5,609 nucleotides of DNA, from contig JAHWJO010000337.1 of assembly GCA_019348365.1 (NCBI GenBank), forward strand, positions 1 through 5,609, written 5' to 3'. Under the pieces are notes generated by a model that saw only the letters and a program-made list of their open reading frames with translations, searched no databases and had not been told where the DNA came from. The first letter of the stretch is position 1, and each line of letters starts with the position of its first letter. Source of the stretch: Armatimonadota bacterium. GTDB taxonomy: Bacteria > Armatimonadota > DTGP01 > JAHWJO01. This document shows positions 1-5,609 of the stretch, in pieces. Position numbers and translations under genes: made by a program.

Positions 1-236
1 AGCGCCAGGTTCTCCACTTTACGAAACGCATCTCTCCGCGCGGCGGGAGAAGCATCCTCGCGCTTCAGGGAGGGTTCCACCTGGAACGCCACGCCGGAAG
101 GAACGGGGCGCTTCTCTTCCACGTACTCGTTCAATCGGTGGAGGAGCGCCTGCACATCGTCGGAAGTAAAGAGTTCGGGGAAGACGAGGAACCCGTCACG
201 GCGATACTGTTCGATCTGCTCCGGTGTGAGCGGCAT
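1..236 (-). CDS. Phytanoyl-CoA dioxygenase (PhyH) family protein, N-terminal 78 residues, partial
   Basis: Reading leftward from ATG at 236-234, the frame stays open to the window edge. It begins MPLTPEQIEQYRRDGFLVFP and continues with ELFTSDDVQALLHRLNEY. This 'LTPEQIEQYRRDGFLVFPELF' opening is the hallmark N-terminus of the PhyH family. These are non-haem Fe(II)/2-oxoglutarate-dependent oxygenases with a cupin/jelly-roll fold, and the bacterial members hydroxylate varied small molecules. The start is well supported: an AAAGGAG Shine-Dalgarno lies at 250-244 on the minus strand, 7 bases before the ATG. The HxD...H iron ligands and the 2-oxoglutarate-binding arginine lie beyond the left edge, so catalytic competence and substrate cannot be judged. 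The gene is divergent from the sugar ABC ATPase, so the two may share a control region, but nothing shows that they act together. Family assignment is firm; function is open. Confidence 0.85.
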   Translation of the reverse strand, partial: MPLTPEQIEQYRRDGFLVFPELFTSDDVQALLHRLNEYVEEKRPVPSGVAFQVEPSLKREDASPAARRDAFRKVENLA

Positions 237-583
237 GAGTGATCTCCTTTGAACCTTGTTTACACTTCCGGAGTCCCCACTCCTTCCCAGGTAGAGCCGA
301 GGCTGCGTCGTCAACTTATCCACGATCCTTTCGCAGTGCATCTGCCGCAGTAGTGTGTTGCATTCATACGGCTCTTCCCGGCGGACCTGGCGATTGAGGA
401 AAGGTGACACCCTACTCAGGACGGAATAGGGGAGTAGCGAAGCCGGGAAGGATAAGGATATGTCACCATTTTCTGGTTCTCCAATGGTCAGTCGCCGGCC
501 TCTCTGGAATCCATCGGAATCCCACCTGCTTTAAGAACGCCTCGCCCCTGCCCAGACGCTAAAAGGGAAGTCAATAGAGCCTT
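237..583. other. Divergent intergenic region between PhyH-family gene and sugar ABC ATPase
   Basis: I see no coding frame with gene-like character in these 347 bases. Near the PhyH gene there is its Shine-Dalgarno (244-250) and, next to it, TGTAAAC on the minus strand (264-258), which looks like one half of a LacI-family operator but has no second half. A minus-strand TTGACG (314-309) could be a -35 box for the PhyH gene, but the base run 15-17 further on (TACCTG or similar) is a poor -10. The stretch 403-488 holds overlapping inverted repeats, listed separately. In front of the ABC gene a purine run (AAAAGGGAAG, 561-570) sits rather far from the ATG at 584. I could not identify a convincing promoter for the ABC gene. 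Confidence 0.6.
403..488. repeat. Cluster of overlapping inverted repeats in the ABC-gene leader
   Basis: Four inverted repeats are visible. GGTGACA (403-409) is the exact complement of TGTCACC (461-467). Inside that pair, CTACTC (412-417) matches GAGTAG (432-437), and CCCTA (410-414) can alternatively match TAGGG (427-431). Immediately after, ACCATT (465-470) matches AATGGT (483-488), and an inner TGG (474-476) and CCA (481-483) around a TTCT loop could extend it. The first and last stems share bases 465-467, and the two inner stems share 412-414, so not all can form at once. The element lies about 95-180 bases upstream of the ABC start codon. It could be a structured RNA leader, a dispersed repeat or MITE-like remnant, or operator DNA. 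There is no T-run after any stem, so it does not look like an intrinsic terminator. The repeats are seen directly; any function is inference. Confidence 0.55.
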
Positions 584-2122
584 ATGCCCACCTCCACCGA
601 CGAAGCCCGACGGCCCGCCCCGGCCCCTGCCGGCCAAGTGGTCCTCTCGATGCAGAACATCACCAAAACGTATCCCGGCGTTCGCGCCCTGGAAAACGTC
701 GATTTTGAAGTGAGACAGGGGGAAGTCCACGCGCTCGTGGGGGAGAACGGCGCGGGCAAGTCCACGCTGATGAAGATCATGGCCGGGGCGGTCCAGCGCG
801 ATTCCGGCGAGATCCTGCTGGACGGCCAGCCGCTGGCCCACATCTCGCCCCACGAAGCCCTGTCGCTCGGGATCGGCATCATCTATCAGGAGTTCAACCT
901 GGTGCCGTACCTCTCGGCGGCGGAGAACATCTTCCTGGGCCGGGAGCCGCGCGGAGTGATCCCCGGATTCGTGGATTTCAAGACGATGTACGCGGAAGCG
1001 CAGCGTCTCCTCGACGACCTCGACGCTCATTTCGACGCTCGCCGACTCGTCTCCACGCTCTCCGTGGCGCAGCAGCAGATGGTCGAGATCGCGAAGGCGA
1101 CGAGCCAGAACGTCAAGGTCATCGCCATGGACGAGCCGTCCGCCACTCTCACCGATCATGAACTGGCCTCTCTATTCCGGCTCATGCGCCGCCTGAAGGA
1201 GAGCGGCGTGGGCATCATTTACATCTCGCACCGGCTGGAAGAGATCTTCGAGATCTGCGACCGGGTGACGGTGCTGCGCGACGGCAAGTTCGTCGGGACG
1301 AACGATATCGAGGCGACGAACCGGGAAGAGATCATCCGCATGATGGTGGGCCGGGAGCTGGGTGAAGCGATCCCGAAGGTCGCGGCGGAGGTGCGGGAGC
1401 CCGCGCTGGAGATCCGGAACCTGACCCGAAAGGGAGAGTTGGAAGGGATCAACCTCACCGTCCGCTACGGGGAGGTCGTGGGTTTGGCGGGGCTGGTGGG
1501 GGCAGGACGGACGGAGCTGGCGCGGGTCATCTTCGGCGCGGACCCTTACGACTCCGGCGAGATCCTGCTGGAGGGGAAGCCGGTGCGGATCACCTCCCCG
1601 CAGGCCGCCATCAACCGGGGGATCGGCCTGGTGACGGAGGACCGCAAGCAGCTCGGCCTCGTTCTGGGAATGACGGTGCGCGAGAACACGACCCTCGCCA
1701 ACCTCGACGAGCTGTCCCGCATGGGGTTCATCATGAGCCAGAAAGAGCGAGAGATCGCGCAGAAGTACATCAAAGACCTCTCGATCCGTACCCCCTCGCA
1801 GGAGCAGGAGGTGAAGAACCTCTCCGGCGGAAACCAGCAGAAGGTCGTCCTGGCGAAATGGCTCTTCACCGACTCGAAGCTGCTGATCTTCGACGAGCCG
1901 ACTCGGGGGATCGACATCGGCGCGAAGAGCGAGATCTACCAGCTCATGAACGCGCTCGTGGCAAACGGGCGGGCCATCCTGATGATCTCCAGCGAGTTGC
2001 CGGAGATCATGGGCATGTCCGATCGCATCTACGTCATGCACGAGGGGCGGATCACCGGAGAGGTGGCGCGGGCGGATGCGACGCAGGAAGGCATCATGCA
2101 CCTCGCCACCGGCGGTGAGTGA
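584..2122 (+). CDS. Sugar ABC transporter ATP-binding protein, two-domain (RbsA/MglA/XylG type)
   Basis: This 512-residue protein carries two fused nucleotide-binding domains, the standard architecture and length for the ATPase of ribose/galactose/xylose-type importers, acting on the cytoplasmic face of the membrane. Domain 1 (about 23-245) has Walker A GENGAGKST (53-61), Q-loop Q102, a signature in the family form LSVAQQQ (159-165), Walker B with DEPSATLTD (183-191) and switch H216. Domain 2 (about 272-510) has the degenerate P-loop GLVGAGRTE (303-311, Arg for the usual Lys), a full LSGGNQQ signature (413-419), Walker B LLIFDEP (433-439), DEPTRGID, and SSELPE with E471 where the switch His would be. 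This asymmetry is normal for the family, implying one fully competent ATP site. The start at 584 gives a 22-residue Ala/Pro-rich tail. The Shine-Dalgarno is weak (AAGGGAAG at 563-570, rather distant), and M23 (650) is an alternative start nearer to where relatives usually begin. No permease or periplasmic binding protein gene follows, so the partners must be encoded elsewhere or to the left. The exact sugar cannot be read from the ATPase. Confidence 0.96.
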   Translation: MPTSTDEARRPAPAPAGQVVLSMQNITKTYPGVRALENVDFEVRQGEVHALVGENGAGKSTLMKIMAGAVQRDSGEILLDGQPLAHISPHEALSLGIGIIYQEFNLVPYLSAAENIFLGREPRGVIPGFVDFKTMYAEAQRLLDDLDAHFDARRLVSTLSVAQQQMVEIAKATSQNVKVIAMDEPSATLTDHELASLFRLMRRLKESGVGIIYISHRLEEIFEICDRVTVLRDGKFVGTNDIEATNREEIIRMMVGRELGEAIPKVAAEVREPALEIRNLTRKGELEGINLTVRYGEVVGLAGLVGAGRTELARVIFGADPYDSGEILLEGKPVRITSPQAAINRGIGLVTEDRKQLGLVLGMTVRENTTLANLDELSRMGFIMSQKEREIAQKYIKDLSIRTPSQEQEVKNLSGGNQQKVVLAKWLFTDSKLLIFDEPTRGIDIGAKSEIYQLMNALVANGRAILMISSELPEIMGMSDRIYVMHEGRITGEVARADATQEGIMHLATGGE

Positions 2123-2152
2123 TGCCGGATTTTTATCGGAGTCCGAATCTCA

Positions 2153-2180
2153 TTGAGAAAGATAAAAGAGGCGATAACCT
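2153..2180 (+). promoter_or_regulatory. Possible sigma70-type promoter for the secreted enzyme/reductase pair
   Basis: TTGAGA (2153-2158, one mismatch to TTGACA) is followed after 16 bases by TAACCT (2175-2180), which keeps the first two and the last position of TATAAT. It lies in the 91-base gap after the ABC stop codon. That gap is visibly more AT-rich than the genes around it, and the predicted transcript would start about 25 bases before the ATG at 2214. The match is modest, and the sigma-factor preferences of this organism are unknown, so read-through from the ABC gene is an equally good alternative. Confidence 0.3.
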
Positions 2181-2213
2181 CAGCCTCCGTTTCTAAATGT
2201 TTCCGAGGATGTT

Positions 2214-4082
2214 ATGGGGCACATTCTGTTCCTTTTCATGTTCCTTCTCTGCGGCACGTACGCTGTCGCCGCATCCCCTTCTCATGGGACTCCTTACCCT
2301 TTAGAAGGGACTGTACGGCGTGTGCAGTCCACCCTGAAAGCATCCTCCTCACCCCCACAGACCGGCCTGACTCGGGAAGCCTACCGGGACACGATCCGGG
2401 GTATCGTCCGTTATTTCAAACACTTTCAAGGGCCGGACGGGCGCATCATCGACCCGTTTGTTCGCCGGGAGGTACAGTACAGCACGCCATGTTACGCATG
2501 GGCGGCGGCCATCCTCCTCAAAGATGAGAAAGACCCCGAACTGCTGGAGAGCGCGGCCCGCGCCCTGGACAGCTCCCTGGAGCAGCTCGCCACCGCCAAA
2601 CCTGCCGACCGGCATGGGGACTTTTTCACGTTCCCCGCCTTGCTTGCTTACGAGCATTTGAAAGAGCGTGTGACTCCGGAACGCCGGGAACGTTGGGAAA
2701 GGGATCTTCGCGCGCTCGACCCCGCCCGTGCTTACAATGACGTGCTCACCGAAAAGCGAATGACGGTACACAACTGGAACGTGGTCAGTTTAACCGGGGA
2801 GTTCCTGCGGCACCGGTCCGGGTTCACCGACCTCGATTTCGTGGAGCGACACCTTCCGGTGCAGATCGGGCATTTCACCCCGGAAGGTCTGTACCGGGAT
2901 CCGAATGTTCCCATGGCGTACGACCACTTCCCGCGGCACTTTCTCACAGCGATGCTTTACCAGGGATACGCCGGAAAGCATAAAGAGGCACTTGAAATCA
3001 TACTGGAGCGAGGGGCGTGGACTTCCCTCCTCCTCCAATCGCCGGCGGGGGAGCTGCCGACGGGCGGGCGGAGCGCGCAGCACCAGTGGAACGAGGCCGA
3101 GCAATGCGTCACGTTTGAAATCTCGGCGGCGAGAAAGCGGAGGGAGGGGGACAACCGGGGAGCGGAAGCGTTCAAACGGGCAGCGCGGCTATCGTTCCAA
3201 GCTCTCCGTCGGTGGATTCGACCCTCCGGGGAACTCTGGATCGTGAAGAATTACTTTGATCCGGCGCTGCGGCACGGATTTGAAGGATACTCTTTCCACT
3301 CCCAGTACAACCTTCTGGCAGCGAGCATGCTCGCGACAGCGTGGCTCTACGCGGACGACCGGATTCCCGAAGGCGTCTGTCCGGCGGATACCGGCGGGTT
3401 CGTGGTGGAGCTGCCGGAGTTTCACAAGATTATCGCCAACGCGGGAGGGCTGTACCTGGAAATCGAGACCGGCGCGGACCCGCACTACAACAGCACCGGC
3501 CTGATCCGTATCCATAAGTCCGGCGTGGATCCCCTCGTCGGGCCGAGCGACAGTTCCCCCATCGATGCGGGGGCGCTCGCCGTCGGGGTGGGAGCGTGGA
3601 ACGGGAAAGGCTGGGACGTCCTGGCAGGATACGGTCGGAAAGAGGTCGCTTCGACGCGGGTCAAGGTCCAGCATACCCAACCGAATCACGTCCGTTTCAG
3701 CGTCGTTTACACCGTCTCGTCTCCCGTGCTGTCCTCCGTGACGGAGACGTACGACCTCACCCCGGAACGGGTGCGAGTGACTTCCGAGATCGCAGGGAGC
3801 GCCGAGCGCACGCAGGTCCGGTTCCCCGCCCTCGTCTTCGACGGAAAGCGCGTCAGCGCCGTCGAGGTGAATGGCAATGAAGCCCGCGTACGGCTGGGGG
3901 AGAGTATCCAGACCTTCCGCGTTGAAGAGCCGAAAGGGGTGGTGCTGAGGCGTTCGGGCCGCCGGATTCCCTGCCGCAACGGGTTCCTGGAGCCCATCGA
4001 AGGGGAGGCTCGCACGTCCCGATGGGTTTATACGCTCCGGCCTCACCGGGAAGAAGAGAAGCCGAAGGGGGAGCAACGATGA
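2214..4082 (+). CDS. Secreted toroid/beta-sandwich protein, candidate polysaccharide lyase or related carbohydrate-active enzyme
   Basis: The 622-residue product starts with a short signal peptide: hydrophobic residues 4-13, then an AVA-A motif with likely cleavage after residue 19. No lipobox is evident. Residues of about 50-385 are helix-rich, with repeated Trp/Tyr/His clusters as in (alpha/alpha) toroids. From about 393 the sequence turns into alternating beta-strand-like segments to the end, suggesting a beta-sandwich. This order is that of many polysaccharide lyases (for example PL8 and heparinase II/III-like families) and of some glycoside hydrolases. Candidate active-site motifs are HNWN (186-189), AYDHFPRHF (235-243), GGRSAQHQWNEAE (284-296) and GYSFHSQYN (358-366). 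His, Asn and Tyr in such positions would fit lyase chemistry, but I cannot assign a CAZy family. The start at 2214 has CGAGGA (2204-2209) just upstream and places the signal peptide correctly. The stop overlaps the start of the aldo-keto reductase. Fold and export are moderately certain; the enzymatic reaction is a hypothesis. Confidence 0.75.
   Translation: MGHILFLFMFLLCGTYAVAASPSHGTPYPLEGTVRRVQSTLKASSSPPQTGLTREAYRDTIRGIVRYFKHFQGPDGRIIDPFVRREVQYSTPCYAWAAAILLKDEKDPELLESAARALDSSLEQLATAKPADRHGDFFTFPALLAYEHLKERVTPERRERWERDLRALDPARAYNDVLTEKRMTVHNWNVVSLTGEFLRHRSGFTDLDFVERHLPVQIGHFTPEGLYRDPNVPMAYDHFPRHFLTAMLYQGYAGKHKEALEIILERGAWTSLLLQSPAGELPTGGRSAQHQWNEAEQCVTFEISAARKRREGDNRGAEAFKRAARLSFQALRRWIRPSGELWIVKNYFDPALRHGFEGYSFHSQYNLLAASMLATAWLYADDRIPEGVCPADTGGFVVELPEFHKIIANAGGLYLEIETGADPHYNSTGLIRIHKSGVDPLVGPSDSSPIDAGALAVGVGAWNGKGWDVLAGYGRKEVASTRVKVQHTQPNHVRFSVVYTVSSPVLSSVTETYDLTPERVRVTSEIAGSAERTQVRFPALVFDGKRVSAVEVNGNEARVRLGESIQTFRVEEPKGVVLRRSGRRIPCRNGFLEPIEGEARTSRWVYTLRPHREEEKPKGEQR
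4065..4073 (+). promoter_or_regulatory. Shine-Dalgarno that fixes the aldo-keto reductase start
   Basis: AAGGGGGAG lies 5 bases before the ATG at 4079, inside the last codons of the upstream gene. It decides the start: the open frame extends back to another ATG at 4022, but that would add 19 residues (MGLYAPASPGRREAEGGAT) that no aldo-keto reductase needs and would lie wholly within the upstream gene. Confidence 0.8.
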
Positions 4083-5086
4083 AGCTGAAGCGCCTGGGTC
4101 GAACTGGCCTGAAAGTCTCCGAAATCTGCCTGGGCACGATGACGTTCGGGACACAGGCCGATGAGGAGACCGCGTTCGCCATCATGAATAAAGCCGCCGA
4201 TGCGGGGGTGAACTTTATCGACACGGCGGACGTGTACCCCGTCCCCCCTTCCCCGGAGACCTCCGGGCGCACCGAGGAGATCGTCGGGCGATGGATGAAG
4301 GGCCGGCGTGATGACTTTATCCTCGCGACGAAGTGCCGGGGGCGGATGGGGCCGAACCCGTGGGACCAGGGCCTCTCCCGCAAGCACATCCACCGGACGG
4401 TGGAGGAGAGCCTGCGCCGCTTGCAGACGGACCACATCGATCTCTACCAGGCCCACCACGCCGATCCCGACACGCCCATCGAGGAGACGCTGCGGGCGTT
4501 CGATGACCTGGTGCGCTCCGGTAAGGTTCGATACGTCGGCTGCTCGAATTTCCAGGCGTGGCAGCTCGCCAAAGCCCTCTGGACGAGCGACAGGCACGGG
4601 CTTCACCGGTTCGAGACCGTGCAGCCGCGCTATAACCTCCTCTTCCGGCAGATCGAGGACGAGCTGCTGCCGCTGGTGCAGGAAGAGATCCTCGGCGTGA
4701 TGGCCTACAACCCGATGGCGGGCGGATTCCTGACCGGCAAGTACCACAAGGGAGAGCGTCCCGAGTCGGAGTCGCGGTTCGGGTACTTCCAGGGCCGGAT
4801 GAAGACATACCACGACCGGTACTGGCAGGAGTCGCAGTTCGACGCGGTGGAGCGATTGCAGGCGTTTTTCGAGCCGAGGGGCAAGCAGCTCTCGCAGGTG
4901 GCGGTAGCATGGGTGCTGCAACGACCCGAAGTGACGTGCGCGATCCTGGGAGCCAGCAAGCCGGAGCAGTTGGACGGGACCCTCCCCGCCGTGGACCTGA
5001 CGCTGGACGAGGAGGAACTGCAAGCCTGTGATGACGCCTGGTTTTCTCTCCCCCGCCCCCGCGACCCTGCAATTGCGTTGCGATGA
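4079..5086 (+). CDS. Aldo-keto reductase, NADP(H)-dependent, Tas-like
   Basis: The 335-residue product opens MKLKRLGRTGLKVSEICLGT, the classic start of the aldo-keto reductase superfamily, a cytosolic (beta/alpha)8 barrel that reduces or oxidises carbonyls using NAD(P)H. The catalytic tetrad is complete: D48, Y53, K85 and H126. After Y53 comes PVPPSPETSGRTEEIVG, close to the matching segment of E. coli Tas and its relatives. Other family marks are SLRRLQTDHIDLYQAHH (111-127), VRYVGCSNF and, near the end, ILGASKPEQL (from 289), which contributes to cofactor phosphate binding. Length is normal. The start overlaps the stop of the upstream gene (ATGA at 4079-4082), so the two are very likely co-transcribed and translationally coupled. 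A sugar or uronate carbonyl substrate is plausible from this context, but the family is too promiscuous to name one. No terminator is evident in the 37 bases that follow. Confidence 0.95.
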   Translation: MKLKRLGRTGLKVSEICLGTMTFGTQADEETAFAIMNKAADAGVNFIDTADVYPVPPSPETSGRTEEIVGRWMKGRRDDFILATKCRGRMGPNPWDQGLSRKHIHRTVEESLRRLQTDHIDLYQAHHADPDTPIEETLRAFDDLVRSGKVRYVGCSNFQAWQLAKALWTSDRHGLHRFETVQPRYNLLFRQIEDELLPLVQEEILGVMAYNPMAGGFLTGKYHKGERPESESRFGYFQGRMKTYHDRYWQESQFDAVERLQAFFEPRGKQLSQVAVAWVLQRPEVTCAILGASKPEQLDGTLPAVDLTLDEEELQACDDAWFSLPRPRDPAIALR

Positions 5087-5123
5087 CTGTTACACGACAC
5101 AGGAAATTAAGGTTTACTCGACT

Positions 5124-5555
5124 TTAGTAATCGTTTATGGCTATAACAATATCCCCCTTGCTCGTTTCCATGATCTGGTATCGTGCATGGGAGCTACCCT
5201 CGTTTGTTACGCGGCTCGGATCATTGATGGGTCGTCCTCCGTCATCTTTCCCGTCAGGACCGACGCTGTATAGCAGAAAATCATCCTTTAAAGGGATATA
5301 TCGCAGGCTTTTTCCTTTTGCAAAAGGATCATCGGGGACTTTATTGAGGTAGTCCGGAACCAACTCTTCCAATGTCCCGGGAAAAGAGTGACGTTCATAC
5401 AGGTACACATATAAAGCGTTCTGAGCCTTTCCCAGCGCTGCTTGAGTCTCCTGTACCCGTCGTTTATGCTCGGATATTTCCACGTAAGGTGAAGCTTTCC
5501 ATAAACCCGATAAAAGAATAATGACGATCAGGTAGATAACCGTAAGTGAAGACAC
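5124..5555 (-). CDS. Small membrane-anchored protein with GspG-like pseudopilin head
   Basis: The 143-residue product has one N-terminal membrane segment (about 4-19, rich in Leu/Ile/Val), then a charged helix (about 25-55) and a head domain. The head contains FPGTLEELVPDYLNKVPDDPF (58-78) followed by FLLYSVGPDGKDDGG (93-107). This pairing of a 'YP/FP-x-LEELVP...VP.DPF' helix with a 'LYSVGPDG..DDGG' loop is the signature of type II secretion GspG-like heads and of many related proteins in environmental bacteria; in GspG the Asp-rich loop binds calcium. The usual prepilin peptidase motif (G-F-x-x-x-E before the hydrophobic stretch) is missing, so it may stay as a simple membrane anchor and not enter a pilus-like fibre. 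The start is GTG at 5555-5553 with no clear Shine-Dalgarno; an in-frame TAG at 5570-5568 rules out a longer form. Its GC content is clearly lower than that of the other genes, and it converges on the aldo-keto reductase, so it is not part of that operon. Function is unknown. Confidence 0.75.
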   Translation of the reverse strand: MSSLTVIYLIVIILLSGLWKASPYVEISEHKRRVQETQAALGKAQNALYVYLYERHSFPGTLEELVPDYLNKVPDDPFAKGKSLRYIPLKDDFLLYSVGPDGKDDGGRPINDPSRVTNEGSSHARYQIMETSKGDIVIAINDY

Positions 5556-5609
5556 ATGTGCATCAAGCTAAGAGTTTAGGGAGGGAGCGATAGAAAGAGG
5601 GAAGTTCCT

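Noticed and set aside
429..447. Resemblance to the opening of the yybP-ykoY manganese riboswitch (GGGGAGTAGC followed by a CGGGAA block).
   Set aside because: The downstream half of that riboswitch (the second conserved loop and the closing pyrimidine strand) is not found, the GAGTAG segment pairs with an upstream CTACTC instead, and the following gene is a sugar ABC ATPase, not a metal transporter.
1490..1520. Degenerate P-loop with Arg for Lys in the second ATPase domain and non-canonical LSVAQQQ signature in the first.
   Set aside because: This asymmetry is typical of RbsA/MglA-type two-domain sugar ATPases, so it is not a loss of function particular to this gene.
488..2101. Long minus-strand open frames opposite the ABC ATPase (488-1159 and 1172-2101).
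   Set aside because: They are rich in Arg, His and Asp with no recognisable domains and lie antisense to a clearly identified gene; they are typical by-products of GC-rich codon use.
2168..2181. Hairpin GAGG/CCTC after the ABC gene considered as its terminator.
   Set aside because: Four base pairs and no following T-run; it also overlaps the possible promoter spacer and -10.
4022..4078. Longer aldo-keto reductase start at ATG 4022.
   Set aside because: It adds 19 residues unlike any family N-terminus and ignores the strong Shine-Dalgarno and ATGA overlap at 4079.
5111..5130. Small hairpin TTACT/AGTAA (5114-5118 with 5126-5130) between the convergent genes, considered as a bidirectional terminator.
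   Set aside because: The stem is only 5 AT-rich pairs and has no U-tract on either strand.
5563..5607. Possible tail of another minus-strand gene ending in TGA at 5565-5563, reading ELPSFYRSLPKLLA.
   Set aside because: Only 14 open codons are visible before the window edge. The closeness to the GTG at 5555 would suit an upstream operon partner, but this is too short to call a gene.

Overview
The window comes from a GC-rich bacterium. The three central genes are clearly GC-rich, while the right-hand end after about 5090 drops to roughly 45% by hand count over sampled lines. A PhyH-type oxygenase, a ribose-type sugar ABC ATPase, a secreted toroid/beta-sandwich polysaccharide-degrading candidate, a Tas-like aldo-keto reductase and a GspG-like pseudopilin head are a gene mix typical of environmental carbohydrate-degrading diderm phyla such as Armatimonadota, Planctomycetota or Hydrogenedentota. 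That placement is an inference from gene content, and no marker gene is present to confirm it.

Layout: (1) 1-236, minus strand, the first 78 codons of a phytanoyl-CoA dioxygenase family protein that runs off the left edge. (2) 237-583, a 347-base divergent intergenic region holding a group of overlapping inverted repeats at 403-488. (3) 584-2122, plus strand, a two-domain sugar ABC transporter ATPase. No permease or binding-protein gene accompanies it here. (4) 2214-4082, plus strand, a secreted 622-residue protein resembling toroid-fold polysaccharide lyases or related carbohydrate-active enzymes, of no family I can name. (5) 4079-5086, plus strand, an aldo-keto reductase whose start codon overlaps the previous stop (ATGA). 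(6) 5124-5555, minus strand and convergent, a small AT-richer gene for a membrane-anchored protein with a GspG-like periplasmic head.

How the genes may work together: genes 4 and 5 are translationally coupled and form the firmest functional unit. A plausible reading is that the exported enzyme cleaves a polysaccharide, a ribose-type ABC transporter (ATPase encoded just upstream) imports the released sugar, and the aldo-keto reductase reduces or oxidises a carbonyl sugar inside the cell. Only the coupling and the family assignments are visible; substrate and pathway are inference. No RNA genes, CRISPR arrays, insertion sequences or convincing intrinsic terminators were found. I see no clear-cut new biological system; the least explained items are the 622-residue exported protein and the 403-488 inverted-repeat cluster.
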